A DNA stretch of 64,000 nt from Smittia aterrima (Eukaryota; Arthropoda; Insecta; Diptera; Chironomidae). Location of the stretch: the NCBI GenBank assembly GCA_033063855.1, contig CP093830.1, positions 4,216,854 to 4,280,853 on the forward strand, in the 5' to 3' direction. The notes below the pieces were generated by a model. That model saw only the letters and a list, made by a program, of their open reading frames with translations, was not told where the DNA came from and made no database searches. Below are positions 27,297-40,400 of the stretch, one piece after another. Every line of letters starts with the position of its first letter. The first letter of the stretch is position 1. Position numbers and translations under genes: made by a program.

Positions 27297-30200
27297 TTCG
27301 ATGTACATTGAGAATGAAGGCAAAGCATAAGGAAATTCCTATGCAAATGCAGTCTCATTTATTCATATATTCATGAAAATACGATCCACACATACACAAA
27401 GCATTGATCAATTTAATCTCATTCTCTCCCTTTTTCGTTTATTTCATTCTTTTCGGATATTCCCTTCGTCGAGAGTTGCTTTTTTTTTGCTTCAGAGTAA
27501 TGGGACGTTGTGGAAATTTGTTTCCTTTTGTTTTTATTACCCGACAATTTCTCCTTCTTCGGGGGCTGCTAATAATCAAGAAAAATTGGGCTCATTTATT
27601 GTTCGTCCTTCGAGTCGAAAAGGTGTGTGCACAGCAAGCATGTGCACGGTTTCTTTATTAATTCAGCTTTTTATATTTTCTTCCGTTTCCGTCTCGAAAC
27701 TTTCGGGAGAAGAAAAAAAAACTCCCGGAACTTCGCAAGCTTTTCACTCGTCCACAATATGCGATGGAGAGATTTTTATGAGTCACGTAAAAAATGTACG
27801 TAGAGTCATTACATAATGGCTTGATGATGATGGGATGGATGAGAAAACGCCTGAACGGAGAAATTCTTCTTCGATGAGCTTGAGAAGAGAATGACATTGA
27901 AAGTGATTTGAGCGATTGAGATTTCTCTTATGAAGATGTTAGTGGGTGGACGCTGATTCTGCACGAGCTTTGAAGTAAGCTTATGAACGTCTAGAAGCCT
28001 TCAAACATTCAATGGAAGGATTGAAAAATTCGTGGGATTTCTGCGCATCGCTTCGATTGATAATTTCATGTTCTGTCAAATAACAAATTTTCCTTCAGAT
28101 TTTCTTTTCCTCGAATCATAAAAAATCCTCCCTCACATCACGAAATAGAAATTCTTCCCTCGTCTCACTCGTTTTATCTCATAGGAATACGCGGTGAAAA
28201 GAAGAAACATGAAATGAACGACTTGTCATTGCAAGATCGATCAACTTCATGCTGACATGTCGCTCATTCAACTTCAACTCCTTGACTCTATCGTTCTCTC
28301 TCCTGTCGATGATTCACTTTTATTCCGTTTCAAATTCGCACCATAAAAAAATTTCATAAATAAATTTACGACGATCTAATTTTACAGGTTTCCGCACACA
28401 CGCCATTCCATCAACGGGGCGCACTTTTATGATTTTAATGCTCACATATCACAGTGCTTTCAACTCCACTCCAATTCGAGTTTTTCTCCATATTTCCTCT
28501 CAATGTGAACGCGTCAAAGTGAACAGCGAGTGTTTCGACGCCTCACCTTTCGAGTGGAGCGAAGTCATTCTCAATAAACATCCATTCGACTTCAATAGGC
28601 TTTCATCCGAATTATCTCCGATTTTTAACTAAAGCTTATAGGCAGATTGCAGATTTGAAGTGAAAAGAAGGAGAAAAGCGTAATGAGATTTGCGTCTTTG
28701 TTTGTTTGAAAGGAGAAATCCATAAATTACTTTTCGCTCTTTTGTATCATTTCTTTGGCACTCAGGAAATGTTTGATTACGAATCGAGCAGCAAACGATA
28801 TCAATAAGATGTCTAATTTGAGGTTTTCAACATTCAATAGTTTGCTTCTTTCAACTCAATTCCGTTTCGAATAACTTTCAAATGATTCAAGCATTGCAAT
28901 GGTCTCAAGTGATTTATCGACGTTTGTCGAAGAGGAAAAAATGTTTGCGATTTTTTTATTTGTGTAATTGATGCGGCAGCTGCTAACAAATTCCATCTCT
29001 GCGGCAACTGTTGCATACAATTTGGAATTTTCAACTTTCTTGAAAATTAAAATTTCTCCTCGAATTCTTGGGAAATTAAATTCAAGAAAAATACTTCGGG
29101 CTTCTCTGATATTTTCTTTTTCAAAAACATTGAGAATCGCTATTGGCGACGAGTTGAATCGTTTATCGTTTCCACGATGGAATTAGCCTTTTCCGTTGCT
29201 AGATTTCCCTTTTGAAAATAAGAGGCCTTGAAGGAGTATAAAGAGTTAATGATCGTTACCCTGGAAAAGTGAGTTCAAGCAAGTTTTGATTGTCTGCTTT
29301 ATTTTTGGAAAGAGTAGACAACAAAATTGACGAGCAACTCATGAACTCGTTGACTAATTTCAATGAACTCTAATATCATTTTGCTTGTTGTGTTGATTGT
29401 TTTGCTTCGCAAGCTGTCGGCGAACTTTTCCAGTGCGTGCAGGAAAGCGAAATGTGTTTAAACTTTTACAAGCGCCGCTCTTGAGAGAAAACGAATGTGA
29501 TGGTGAAAAAAACTTTTTGAAGTTCGAGAGGGGAGTGAGAAAAATAAGCAAATCGGTGTCAGGATGATTAATTGCTAATGGAAAGTTTCCGAGGCTTGGC
29601 TCGCTTGCTTGAGAAAAACAAAAACAAGTTGATTATTTATTTAAAGATAGACGCGAGACTGCTGAAGGCTTTCAAGTTCGGCTCCAATGAAATCGTTTTT
29701 AAATAGCAAAACAAATCGTTGTCCCAGTAGCAGAAAATCGATGAATTTCTTGAAGGAATTTTTCTCTGAAACCAAGCAGACGAGCTCGAGCCAAAATAAT
29801 TGTTAAAATAAATTCTTTCTCCTTGAGATGTTTTCAAAATATATTTTATTCATTGTAGATTATAATTCCTCCTTCATCATCAGAAATCTTCTTCTTGTTT
29901 CTCTTATTAACGAATCTCGTTCCCTCATTTGCCTTTAAGATTCTAAATAGACTGTTAATAAGATTTAATTGAAAATTTTCAAGTGAGCGAGAGAGACGGG
30001 AGGCGAAAGAGAATCCGATTAATAATTTATGAATTTACCTTGAACTCTTTCAGCATTTTTCTCTGTTTAAAGTTTTCATTGAATCGTCTGACTTCCTAAA
30101 ACTTGAATATTCTACTTACAGACTCACTTAGTTCCCTCCTCAGATTTCCTTTGAATACAGAAGCTCTTGAAACTTTACTCCAAACTACATGGACCCTTAG

Positions 30201-33191
30201 GTTTTTCTTTAAGGCATCACGAGTTTAATCGGCATAAAATTAGAAGATGTACTCGAGTCATTAGTATGAAGTAATGGAAGAGAATTATGCTTTTACCTTT
30301 TCAGGAGAATAAATAATTCAAAGAAAATATTTTTAAGTTGTCATCTCCTTTAACTTTTGAACTGTAAAGCCGAGACTCGTTGAAATTTAACAAATTCAAC
30401 TCAAACAGGTTTCTCTAGACTTCCAACGACTCGGAAATTCATTTTCATCGTCGCAGCTTTTGTAATATTGCTCCGAAAGCTTCTGTTGATCGCCTTCAGC
30501 TTTCTCTCGCCTAAAACTCTGTATAATTGAAGAAGAGACTATTGAACCGTGTCGAGTACACAAGCATTCAATTACAATTCAGATTGTCCAATTTAGCTTC
30601 GAGAATTTCATTGAAGCCTTGTGGGCATCGGAAATCAAGGCAACATGCATGAGAACAAAAGACATCTGATGGACGATAAATGTGGAATGCGAATGAGCAG
30701 CGACATAGGACAGTAAAAGGACACGAAATGAAAATCAATTTCGAAGCGGAAAAATTGAATTAAACTTGTTACACGAGGCGTAAGAGAATGAGAAAGAGAA
30801 AGAGGCAAGCGAGGGTAAAACTTTCACTTTGATGGCAGTGATTTGTTAGATCGAGGGAAAGGACACGTTCCGTGTAACGCTCAAGAGCTTTATTGTTTGT
30901 TATTAACATCCAATTATCCTTTTCCCTCCTCCGTGTCTATTGCTTTGAACTTTTTTTTGTGCTTCATCTTGTTGCGTAGAAACGAGTGAATGTCAGTCAG
31001 GCACACAACAAAACTCAGGAATTCGATATCCTCGAACGGTCGAGAAACTTTGAATCGCATTTAATTGCTTAGAAATTGGGTTGATCATGTAACATGTCCG
31101 ATAACGAACTTCTACGTTTCGCTTTGATTCGAAATTCTGTTAGCTTGAGCTTGATTCATGCCAGGTTGCGCTCGACGTTTGCAATTGAGATTTGTCCATC
31201 CGCGATGATAAATGTTGAGAATCTTCGCAAACACTCGTTCACATGAAACTCAATTTGCTTCGCTCTAATAAAGATATTAGCCATTTTCTCGGGGTTTAGT
31301 TTCTGGCTTCCCCCCATCACCAACAATTTATCTAACAAATAGCCCAGCACAATAGAATGTAAAATGTCTTTCATGCTTCGGCAATTTATAGCCCAGCACC
31401 ACTTACCCATGTTTGCTCATATTTGCTGAAATTTCAATTTCCTAAATTGAACAAACACAGCCTATCGCAATCGCCAGTAGATTTCATTACGTTCTGATTG
31501 TAAAAGAGATTCGAGAAACTAGATGTCTTGTTTTTCTTCGCCGCTCTCTCTCAGTCGATGCAATTAAGTCACGATTGGGCTTTTATTCATTAATTTTCCT
31601 GGCTTTCGGCTGATTCGCATATAAATTGCCACCAAGGCTTTGTATGAGAGAGAACAAAGAAATTTTCCATGTCGAAAGCACTTTGAACGAGCGAGCACCC
31701 GCACTCTGATAAACAATTCACCCATTCAAACGTCAGACTAACCTTCTCTACTATTGAAGCAAACATTTGCTGAAAATGTCACAAGAGGCGCTGTTGTTCT
31801 CACACCCTTACTCTCACCCTCACCTGCACATACAATGCGTTCAATTTCATGTCTTTTATCGTGATTTTTAAAACATATAAAATTCATGAGTCTCAATTGC
31901 TGCCTTTCTCCTTCGGTGTCGCCTTCAATCGACTGAAAAATTTAAAACGCAAAGCACTACGGGAGAGCAGGCGATGACTTGTTTTCGAGCCAATATGGTA
32001 CACACAAATTTGATATGCATGCGAATGAGTTTTTTATGTGATGGAATGTAAATTTCCTTTCTCTCTCTCTCTCCTTCGACAAACAAGTATCACAAGTCTT
32101 TAATGTAAAAAGCAGTTTCTCTTTAAACTTACATGAAGCTTTGGATTCTGTTATGTTAATTGGCATGTCGATGTGATGTTGCTCAAGAGGAAGAGAAAAA
32201 GATCTAAACAGGAAAACTTCTGTTGTCGACATAAAATTTTCATTTTGATTACCTCATAAACTATTTTGAGAGAAACACAGCGCTCACCGTTTAAGTGTAA
32301 TGATTCTTCAAGAGCACTTAATGTGTCGGCAAAGGAAACTTCGTCAAACCGCGCAAGTTTATCTCGAGACGCATCAAGTGTTTGCAGCTCCAATTAGGAA
32401 AATGAACTTCAAGAAGCTCGAGGCGATGTGTTCGGAACAGTTCTACCGTGAACTTCTAGCACGAAGCGTATGAGTTTGCACGGCGGTGGCTTCTGTTTGA
32501 TACTTCAAACATTCATAATTCAAAGCGTTTGTGCTTCTTTCGTTTGTCACGAGCTTCTGCAAGTACTTCAAGTCATGAAGTTACCGAGTCCTCGCCAAAG
32601 GTGAGTTGGCAACGGCAATGAATCAGAGAGACGCTCGCAAAATGTAATCGCAGATAAAGCTACAGTGATTAATTATTTTTTTCTTGTAGTTAATCTGCAA
32701 CTGAGCTACGTGATCATCAAGCTTTTTCCTCATGAAATTCTTCAAACAGAACCAACCACGACTTTCCCAGGTCATGTTTTCATAGGAAATTTAAGCTCAC
32801 ACGTTTTGTGACATCAGCAAAAAAGTTCATTTCCACCTCTGTAATTACATGGAATTATTAATAAATCGAGCTGGATTTATTTTAAAATGTTGTTAACATA
32901 AAACTTTGGTTGAGCTTGAAAGGAAATTTATGTGAAATTAAAATTTCATTTCAAAAATTACGTGAACCTCGATCAAGAATATCTTTCAATTTCTAGAAAT
33001 AATAATTAACTTTCCCGTCATTGTTAAACTATTCCACAATAATTACACGAATCGCAGCTTAATTAAATTTCAGAGTTGCGTGATACCAAATGTGTTGATA
33101 TTGCTCCCTATCGATAACAATGAACTCAGTTGTCAGCACACACATCAAACGAATCACACATTTTTCCGCCACGATAGAGGAATAATAAATT

Positions 33192-33217
33192 AACTGTCAC
33201 AATGCACTTTGACAGTT
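33192..33217. repeat. Perfect 8-bp hairpin
   Basis: AACTGTCA at 33192-33199 and TGACAGTT at 33210-33217 form a perfect stem with a 10-nt loop. TGACAG is also the core motif of TALE homeodomain proteins (TGIF/Meis type), so the paired sites could bind a dimer. This is short enough to be chance. Confidence 0.4.
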
Positions 33218-34344
33218 GATAAACGTCGAAACGAGAAATATTTAACAGAGTTGTCATGGTTTGCACTGTGGATTGCTTAATGAAGTGCCTTAATTGACAT
33301 TTTACTGAAAGCTATGGAAACTGCAAAGAGAATTTCATTTCAAGAACTTAAATGTTTTATTACAGAAACTTAAATCGCTTAATTGCTCGCGAGTGAGTGA
33401 GGCGACGAAAGTCGCAGAACTATAACAAAAAGCAAGCGCGTTTCGAGGTCAATTGCTTGGAACTTCCTGTAATAAAGTTCCAGGCGTGCAGCTCGTAAAA
33501 CAATTTAAAGCGTAAATGGGCAGGAAGTGAAATGCTGCTCTTGGAACAATTACAAAAAGTTTAAAGCGTTTGTGCATAGGTCGAAGCAAGCGAAATTACC
33601 TCGTTTATCAACGATTCGAGGAATTTCTATGTTTTTTGGTTTTTATGACTGTCAGGACTATAAAAAGTTAAAAAGAAATTTTTTGTTGTTAACATTAAGA
33701 AGTTGTAAACATTACGACGACGAGCCTTTAAAATGAATTTCACAATTTTCATCTCTCTCTCAATTCTCTCAATGCTGCAACATCCTCTCGCACGCGTTCA
33801 ATGTTCACCCTCGTCTTGCCATCATCCTCAGTGATTTTATCATTATCCGAGAGAGAAACTCTCTCAATGATTGCATGAATGGCATCACAGCATCAATTTT
33901 GCGAGAAAATTTCATATTAACCGCTCGATGCTTCTTGTCGAGTTTCAGTTTTCCGAAACAATTCGACCAATAAAGACGAATTTGAAAAACGCTCGAAGTT
34001 AAAAACTTTTTTAGAAATGAAAAATTGAAATCAAAAAAATTCTGAAAAAAAGTTTCGTAAAAATATAAATTTTTGCTTCATGAGAATTTAAGTGAAATCT
34101 GATTGTGCGATGCGAATGTTGAGCTTATGTCCTCGAATTATAAAAACATTTCGCCCTCCGAAAGCTTGTGTAAATGGAAATGAAATGTGAGGGCGTAAAA
34201 CGAGCGCAAACTGCGGAATAATAGAAAGAAACAAGGAGAAAATGTTGTGTTTGTGTGATTAATTAGAGCATATACGCGCCATACTTGTAACATAGTTTAA
34301 TTCATAGCTATAGTGAGTCTAAGCAAGGAATAGCGAGCAGTGAA

Positions 34345-34429
34345 ATGTTGCAACTGTTGGTGTTCATAAAGCTGGTCTTGTTTGGATTATTGTTGGAGGA
34401 AAGTTTGGGAAATATTGAGGATGAAGCAA
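34345..34429 (+). CDS. Probable first coding exon (signal peptide) of the receptor
   Basis: An ATG opens a strongly hydrophobic start (LLVFIKLVLFGLLLEESLG) typical of a secretory signal. It ends at a GTAAGG donor in phase 1, exactly the phase required by the first Ig exon at 37129. The implied intron 1 is 2.7 kb, far longer than the others. No better signal-peptide exon was seen nearby, but transcript proof is missing, and the true first exon could be elsewhere or alternative. Confidence 0.6.
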
Positions 34430-37400
34430 GTAAGGAAACACGAAAGTTTATGCGGAAAATATCACGCCTGACTCTTCTTCATTGTTGCGGGTTGGAAACT
34501 ACGCCGTTTGGATCCGAATATGGCAGTTTATGAAACGTTCAAGTTGGGCAGAAACACGCTGCTGAGTTTTATGATAGAGAAAAAAAAATAATCATTTCGG
34601 GAGGAAAGTTTTATTTTCATGCGGTTCACGGCAACGAGAAACTTTTGTGGTTTCACGGGATGCGCCGTTTTAAATGAAAACTATTCCCAGTTCCGAAAAC
34701 TTAAACCTCATCATTATCTCTCAATAAACAAAGAGCAAAAAAAAAAACTTCCTTCTGATCCTTTTTGCTTTTCTGTTAAACTGACTCGACCAGAGTCGGA
34801 GAGTTTTCTACTTTTCGCCTTTGTGCGACTGAAGGCTGTAACACATTTTCGAATGGCAAAAAAGAAACGAAAACTCTTGGAGATGCCGGAAAAACTTTTT
34901 TTCTCCTCTCATTTTTTTTTGTGGACGATAAAGTTTCCTGATAAAGTTTATTTTTTGTCCTTTATTCTGAACGTCTTTTTGACCATGGATCCGTTCCACC
35001 CCTCAAATGTCACATGAATTAAATTTATTTCCTTCTCGAGATGTTTTTGTTCTTCAAATCTCCCCCGCTCTCTAGCATTCATGCAAAATGATTTTAATGT
35101 TTAAAGTGCTGTTGAGAACTCTTACCCGACAAATCCATTGCTTTGAACGATGATGAACGTAGCGAACTAATTAAACATCCTGGGGTTGTGTTATTGATAA
35201 ATAATTCATAAGGAAAGAAACCGCCTCGGAGCTTGTTTATTGAGATTTCATAGCCCAGCGGGCCCACCTGCGATTAATCGGACAGAGAATGAATTAGTCC
35301 TTCTGAGAAAACACTTGTCAAGTGTTTCAGATAATGTTTCATTCAGTTGCCATCGTCTCGTCCTAATCGTTGCTATAGTTTGATTGATTCCGATTCAGCA
35401 GCAGAACTGTTTTCAGCATTTCTCGATAAATTAGACAGAGACTATCCAATTATGACATTTCATGAGGAAATTCGATTATCTCGATTGTACTGTTGTTCTC
35501 GACTAAATGTTTAAATAATTGTTGTCGCATGAGAATCGAGGGACAGAGAGAAGTGAGGAAAAAACTTTCGAAAAATTATTATTTATTTATCTTTGTTCAG
35601 AAGAAAAGTTTTTAATTTTCATGAGAAAAAGTTGAAGAAATTTTTAGTGCAAGAGCGGGTAGATGAAATTATTAATTAAAATATTGCGACTTTTGTGAGT
35701 CTCGGAGTCGAGACGAAATGAATTTTCATGATTCTTCTTGAGAAGTTTTTTGCGGGAGTGTTAATTGAAAGTTATAAAACTTTTAGAGTCCACTGTTGCA
35801 AAGTGAAGACTGAAATTAAGTCTTTTCTTTAATTAACGTAATTGGGAAATTTTTAATTGGAAAGTTTCTTGATTGACGAAACAGTGAGAAACGTAATTAA
35901 TTATTTATGGAAATAAACGCTATCGGTCTTCTTCGTTCAATGGAGAGACAGAGTCTTAAGTTTTTGTAATGACTAGAGCTTGATCCGATTAACGAATTTG
36001 TCTGCTTTGAGTGAACAAGTTTAAAAAAATTACGTTGTTGAGCGTCACGAACGAATTTCGAAACTTTTTTCTTCTCAGACTTTCCGACAAATTTAATCCC
36101 TAGGAGGAGAGAACAAAAAAGAATTTGTTTCCTGCTCCTGGCAATGTTTCCAATCCTCCCTCGACTACTTTAAATCGTCAACTCCTGCCAATCAAACAAA
36201 TCCCTATTTCATTTCAAAAATTCTCTAAATCCCCATCACTCAAAAGCTTGAAAATCTGTTGAAAAACAAAAGCAAATCCGTTGCTGTTTAATCTCGAATG
36301 TTCACAAAGGAAAATAAATCGCAATATCGTCGTCGTCACGGTGACCTGATTTACCCTCAACGAACGACAATTTATGAAATAATTTTTAAAGCTCGTGTGC
36401 ACTTAACCCAGTTTCCGTTCTTTTGCCTTAATGACAAATTCCCGTTGGAGAACAACAAAATAATTTTTTTTGAGAAAGAATAAAATGTTAGCGAAATTAA
36501 GTTTCATTTTAATTACGAGACAAAAGACAGTTGCAGGGAGCGAAGAAAATTGCACAAGTGCAGTCGCCTTATTAATTATGCAAGACCATAAATAAAAAAT
36601 TTAACACGATTCTTCCGTTTTCTGCTGCTGAAGCTTTTCCTGGCAAAAATGTTCACACCAAAAACCCCAACACAGAAAAAGTTGAGAAACAGTTTCGAGC
36701 ACGTCTCTTCTTCGCTCGTTGCCAAAGCGCTGATTTTACTTCTTTTTTTTTCGAGGCGCTTTTCGGATTTTCCGTCTCAGTCTTATCGGTGATCTAATCA
36801 CTCGACTTCCCAGAAGCGAAAAACAATTTTAAAACTTCTGTCAAGGCATCCGCGTTGCCTCGAGTGAAGATGCCAAACAAGAAAAAAAGAGAAACAACTG
36901 GAATCGGAGAATTTGCAGGCTGTAGCGACTTAAATAACATCAAAGATAAAGCGGAGATTTTCCAAGACTACCAAGAAGAGTCGGGATGAATGCGAGAAAA
37001 GAAAAACTTTTGAATAAATTATTGAGATGTCGGATGGATGGCAAAAAGTTACATTATCTGCTCTTCTCTCAAGAACTTTCCTGTCGAAAGAAAAATCACG
37101 CCAATTTTCGCCTTCTCCCTCGTTTCAGATCGTGTCCACAAAGTTGAGGCTGTTTTAGGCAAATTCGGACAGTTATCTTGTAATCTTACATCGGATATTC
37201 GTGACGATAGAGTCGCATTAGTGATTTGGTACAAGGAGGGCAAGAACACTCCTGTTTACAGCTACGATGCACGTGACGCGATGGCTGTTGATGAAGGAAG
37301 TCACCATGGAATTAATTTAGATGGAAAGTTTTACTTCAATACGTCATCGTCTAATCCGGCGACGTTCACCATCGCCAATCTCACAGCGGAAGACGAAGGC

Positions 37401-40400
37401 ACTTACCGGTGTCGTGTCGATTTCATTCGAAGTCCAACGAAAAATACAAAAGTTCAGCTTTCAGTCATCGTGCCACCCGAGAATCTTCAGATATTGAATG
37501 AGAAAGGGAAGCACATTCAACATTATATCCTCGGCCCATACAACGAGGGCTCATCGATAAATCTCGTAAGCTCTCTCACTCTTAACATGACATTAAGCTT
37601 CATCACCTTTCTGATTGATAACAAACTATCGTTTAGACTTGCATTTCATCCGGTGGTCGTCCACTACCTAAGTTAACATGGTGGTACAATAATCAATTAC
37701 TTGAAGGTGTTGTAACGAGACTGTCTGATAAGAAAGTCAAGAACATTCTTCACATGAAGAATCTCGATCGAAAGGATCTGCTTAGTAGTTATAAATGCCA
37801 ATCGTCGAACAATAATTTAACCGATCCAATAACATCGTCTGTCATGATAGATTTAAATTGTGAGTATCGAGAGACATTCTTGAGAGTGTGAAGAGGAAAT
37901 GACTTTACGACTTTTGCTCGCTCGCTTGTCGTTGAATTGTCAAAACAATTCATTAAAAGAAACAGTCGGGAACTTAATCAAAGCATCAAACGTGACGTCA
38001 TTTACTCTTAACTCTCAAATGGCAGTTAATTTTAGAATGAGATCAGAGAGCACGTCGATGTAGAATTTTTCATTCAACAACGTTCGTTGCCTTGCTCGTT
38101 CGTTCGTTCTTTCACTAGCTCGCTTGTAATTTGGTCACATTCTGCTGTCATTTCTATCTTTGATGGACATCGAGTCGACATGGATACTAATTTAATTAAT
38201 TTCACTTCGTCTGCTTTTCTCTTCTGCTTTTATAGTGCGGCCTTTAACAGTTAAAATTATACAAGATTTAAAATTCATGTCCACCAAGCAGTCATACGAA
38301 TTGAGATGTGAAGTGCGAGGATCACGTCCAGCTCCGAAAATTAGCTGGTGGCTCGGTTCATCCAAGTTGACAGAGACGAAAGAAAGTGTGGGTACAACTG
38401 ACTGCTCGTGCTCGTTTCATACGAGCAAGAAATTAAATTATTTTAGCTTCACAGTTTAATTATTTTTATGCACACTGAAGTGCTAATTTAGTGTGGCCAT
38501 CCTTTCTCTCTCCGGGTTTGGCTTCTTCTTTTTTCGAAAAGGGAAAAACAGAGAAACTTTTAGAAAATCTCATTCCATTAGTGCTTGTGCACACACAACG
38601 ATTTGCTCTTAATACCGGCAGGAATATTTTAATTTCAATTTGCTGTGGCGTTAGTTTGTTACCTTCGACGAGAAATCGCTAGTTCACTTTAATTGTCATC
38701 CTCACTGGTACAATAAAGCATAATCATTATGCAAATTTGCGTCGGAGAACAAAACTTTCGCAACCGAAAATTAGCTTATGTTTGTTTATTTTAATCCATT
38801 CTTCTGCGCTTTTGCCTGCCCAGACTGCTATGACTCTCTCGTGTATGACTAAATTTGAAAATGAAAGTCAAACACGGAGAGAGAAGTGAAATATTTGTTC
38901 GTGCGCACACAATCATTGGCAATTATTTAGTTTGCCTAATTGAGAGCTTTAGCGATGACGTTTCTCGTGCGTTAAAATCGAGTGGAGAGCGTTGAAGCTA
39001 TGAAAATTAATGGCCATTGACATCGTCGTCAGAGTTTGACTAATTAAAATTGATTTCACTAGACTTCAAAGGACATGAACATAACAGGTTCAGTACTCTC
39101 CTATCATCCGAAAATCGAGGACCAGGGAAAGTTTCTGTCGTGTCGCGCAGAAAATCCACAAATTCCTGACTCAGGCGTTGAAAAGGGTTTCACGTTAAAC
39201 TTGCACCGTAAGTCACCTTTCCAATTATTTTACAATTTAAAGCCTTTCTTCACATTGAGATATTCGAATCCTGTTCTTCTTCGACTCATCCGTAAAACTT
39301 TCTTTTTCTTTTCAACTCAGATCCTCCCCTTATTACTCTCGAGTTTGGCACAAATCCGGTTGTCGAGGGAAACATCGTGAGTGAGGGAGCGGATGTTTAC
39401 TTCGAATGTAATATTAAAGCAAATCCTACGGTTTACCGAATCGCGTGGAGACACAATGTAAGAAAGCTTCCGGAAACTTTCATGGGAATTACATTAAAAA
39501 TTTAACTTTTAATCTCCCCAACGGCAGGATAATGATAATGAGCTTCAGAGTAATCCAGAGGAAGGCATCACCGTTGAGAAGCAATCCTTACTGCTTCGTA
39601 ATATTACGCGACAACGAATGGGTCAATATGTCTGCACAGCAAGCAACTCTGAGGGAGATGGCTTCAGTCAACCGGTCCAACTCAACGTGCAGTGTAAGTT
39701 CAAGTTACGCAATTAATCATTCGTTGTGTAATTTCCGTCTCCTTTTGTTGGCAACCAGAAGAGAAAATTTCTGAAATGTCATGAAACTTCATTTGGTCCG
39801 AAAACCTCAGAAACCCTTTAAAATTCCGAATGTGTTGAATGGAAATGAATGGAAAAAAGAAAACGAGCCCTGGCACATTCCTAACCGATCCATTTCCCGG
39901 TTCAGAGGAACAAGCCAAAAAATTCTAAATTTTACATTCTCTTATTTGCTTATTTACGACCCTCAGATGTGCCCGTTTGTCGTCCTGGTTTGCCGCAAAC
40001 TTACAGCGTCGACCGTGGCGAGATCGCTGACATACGATGCGAAGTCGAATCTAACCCACCAGCCCACGACTTTCGTTGGAAATTCAATACTTCGGTCGTA
40101 GACATTACTGAGCTTCACGTGAGCGACGAAATGAAGAGTGCTTACGAGTTTAAACCGCAAAACGAAAATGATTATGGAACTGTGCTGTGTTGGGGTTTGA
40201 ATTCAATTGGAATGCAAACTGAGCCGTGTGTTTTTCAAGTTGTGCCAGCGGGAAAACCAGAGCCGCTTACTAATTGCACTGTAGTTAATCAAACGCAGCA
40301 TTCATTCCAAGTTACCTGCGTGGAAGGTTCGGACGGCGGTCACACACAGGATTTCATTGCAGAATTATACTTTGCACGCGATAAATTCGTAGCGAAGTCT

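Larger units (their letters stand above)
20725..34344. other. Long non-coding stretch, no gene supported
   Basis: About 13.6 kb between the chitin-binding gene and the first exon of the sidestep-family receptor. The longest open frame, at 27373-27816 (147 codons), has no domain and reads like translated CT-rich non-coding DNA. Contents worth naming are a short GCT run at 27281-27296, CT runs near 32060, and an 8-bp stem hairpin at 33192-33217. The right part may hold the promoter and any 5' untranslated exons of the receptor gene. Confidence 0.55.

Noticed and set aside
27373..27816. A 147-codon open frame
   Set aside because: Composition reads like translated CT-rich non-coding DNA, with no domain, signal peptide or flanking exon support.
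34619..35017. A 132-codon frame in intron 1 of the receptor
   Set aside because: No domain, and it lies inside an intron implied by phase-matched exons.
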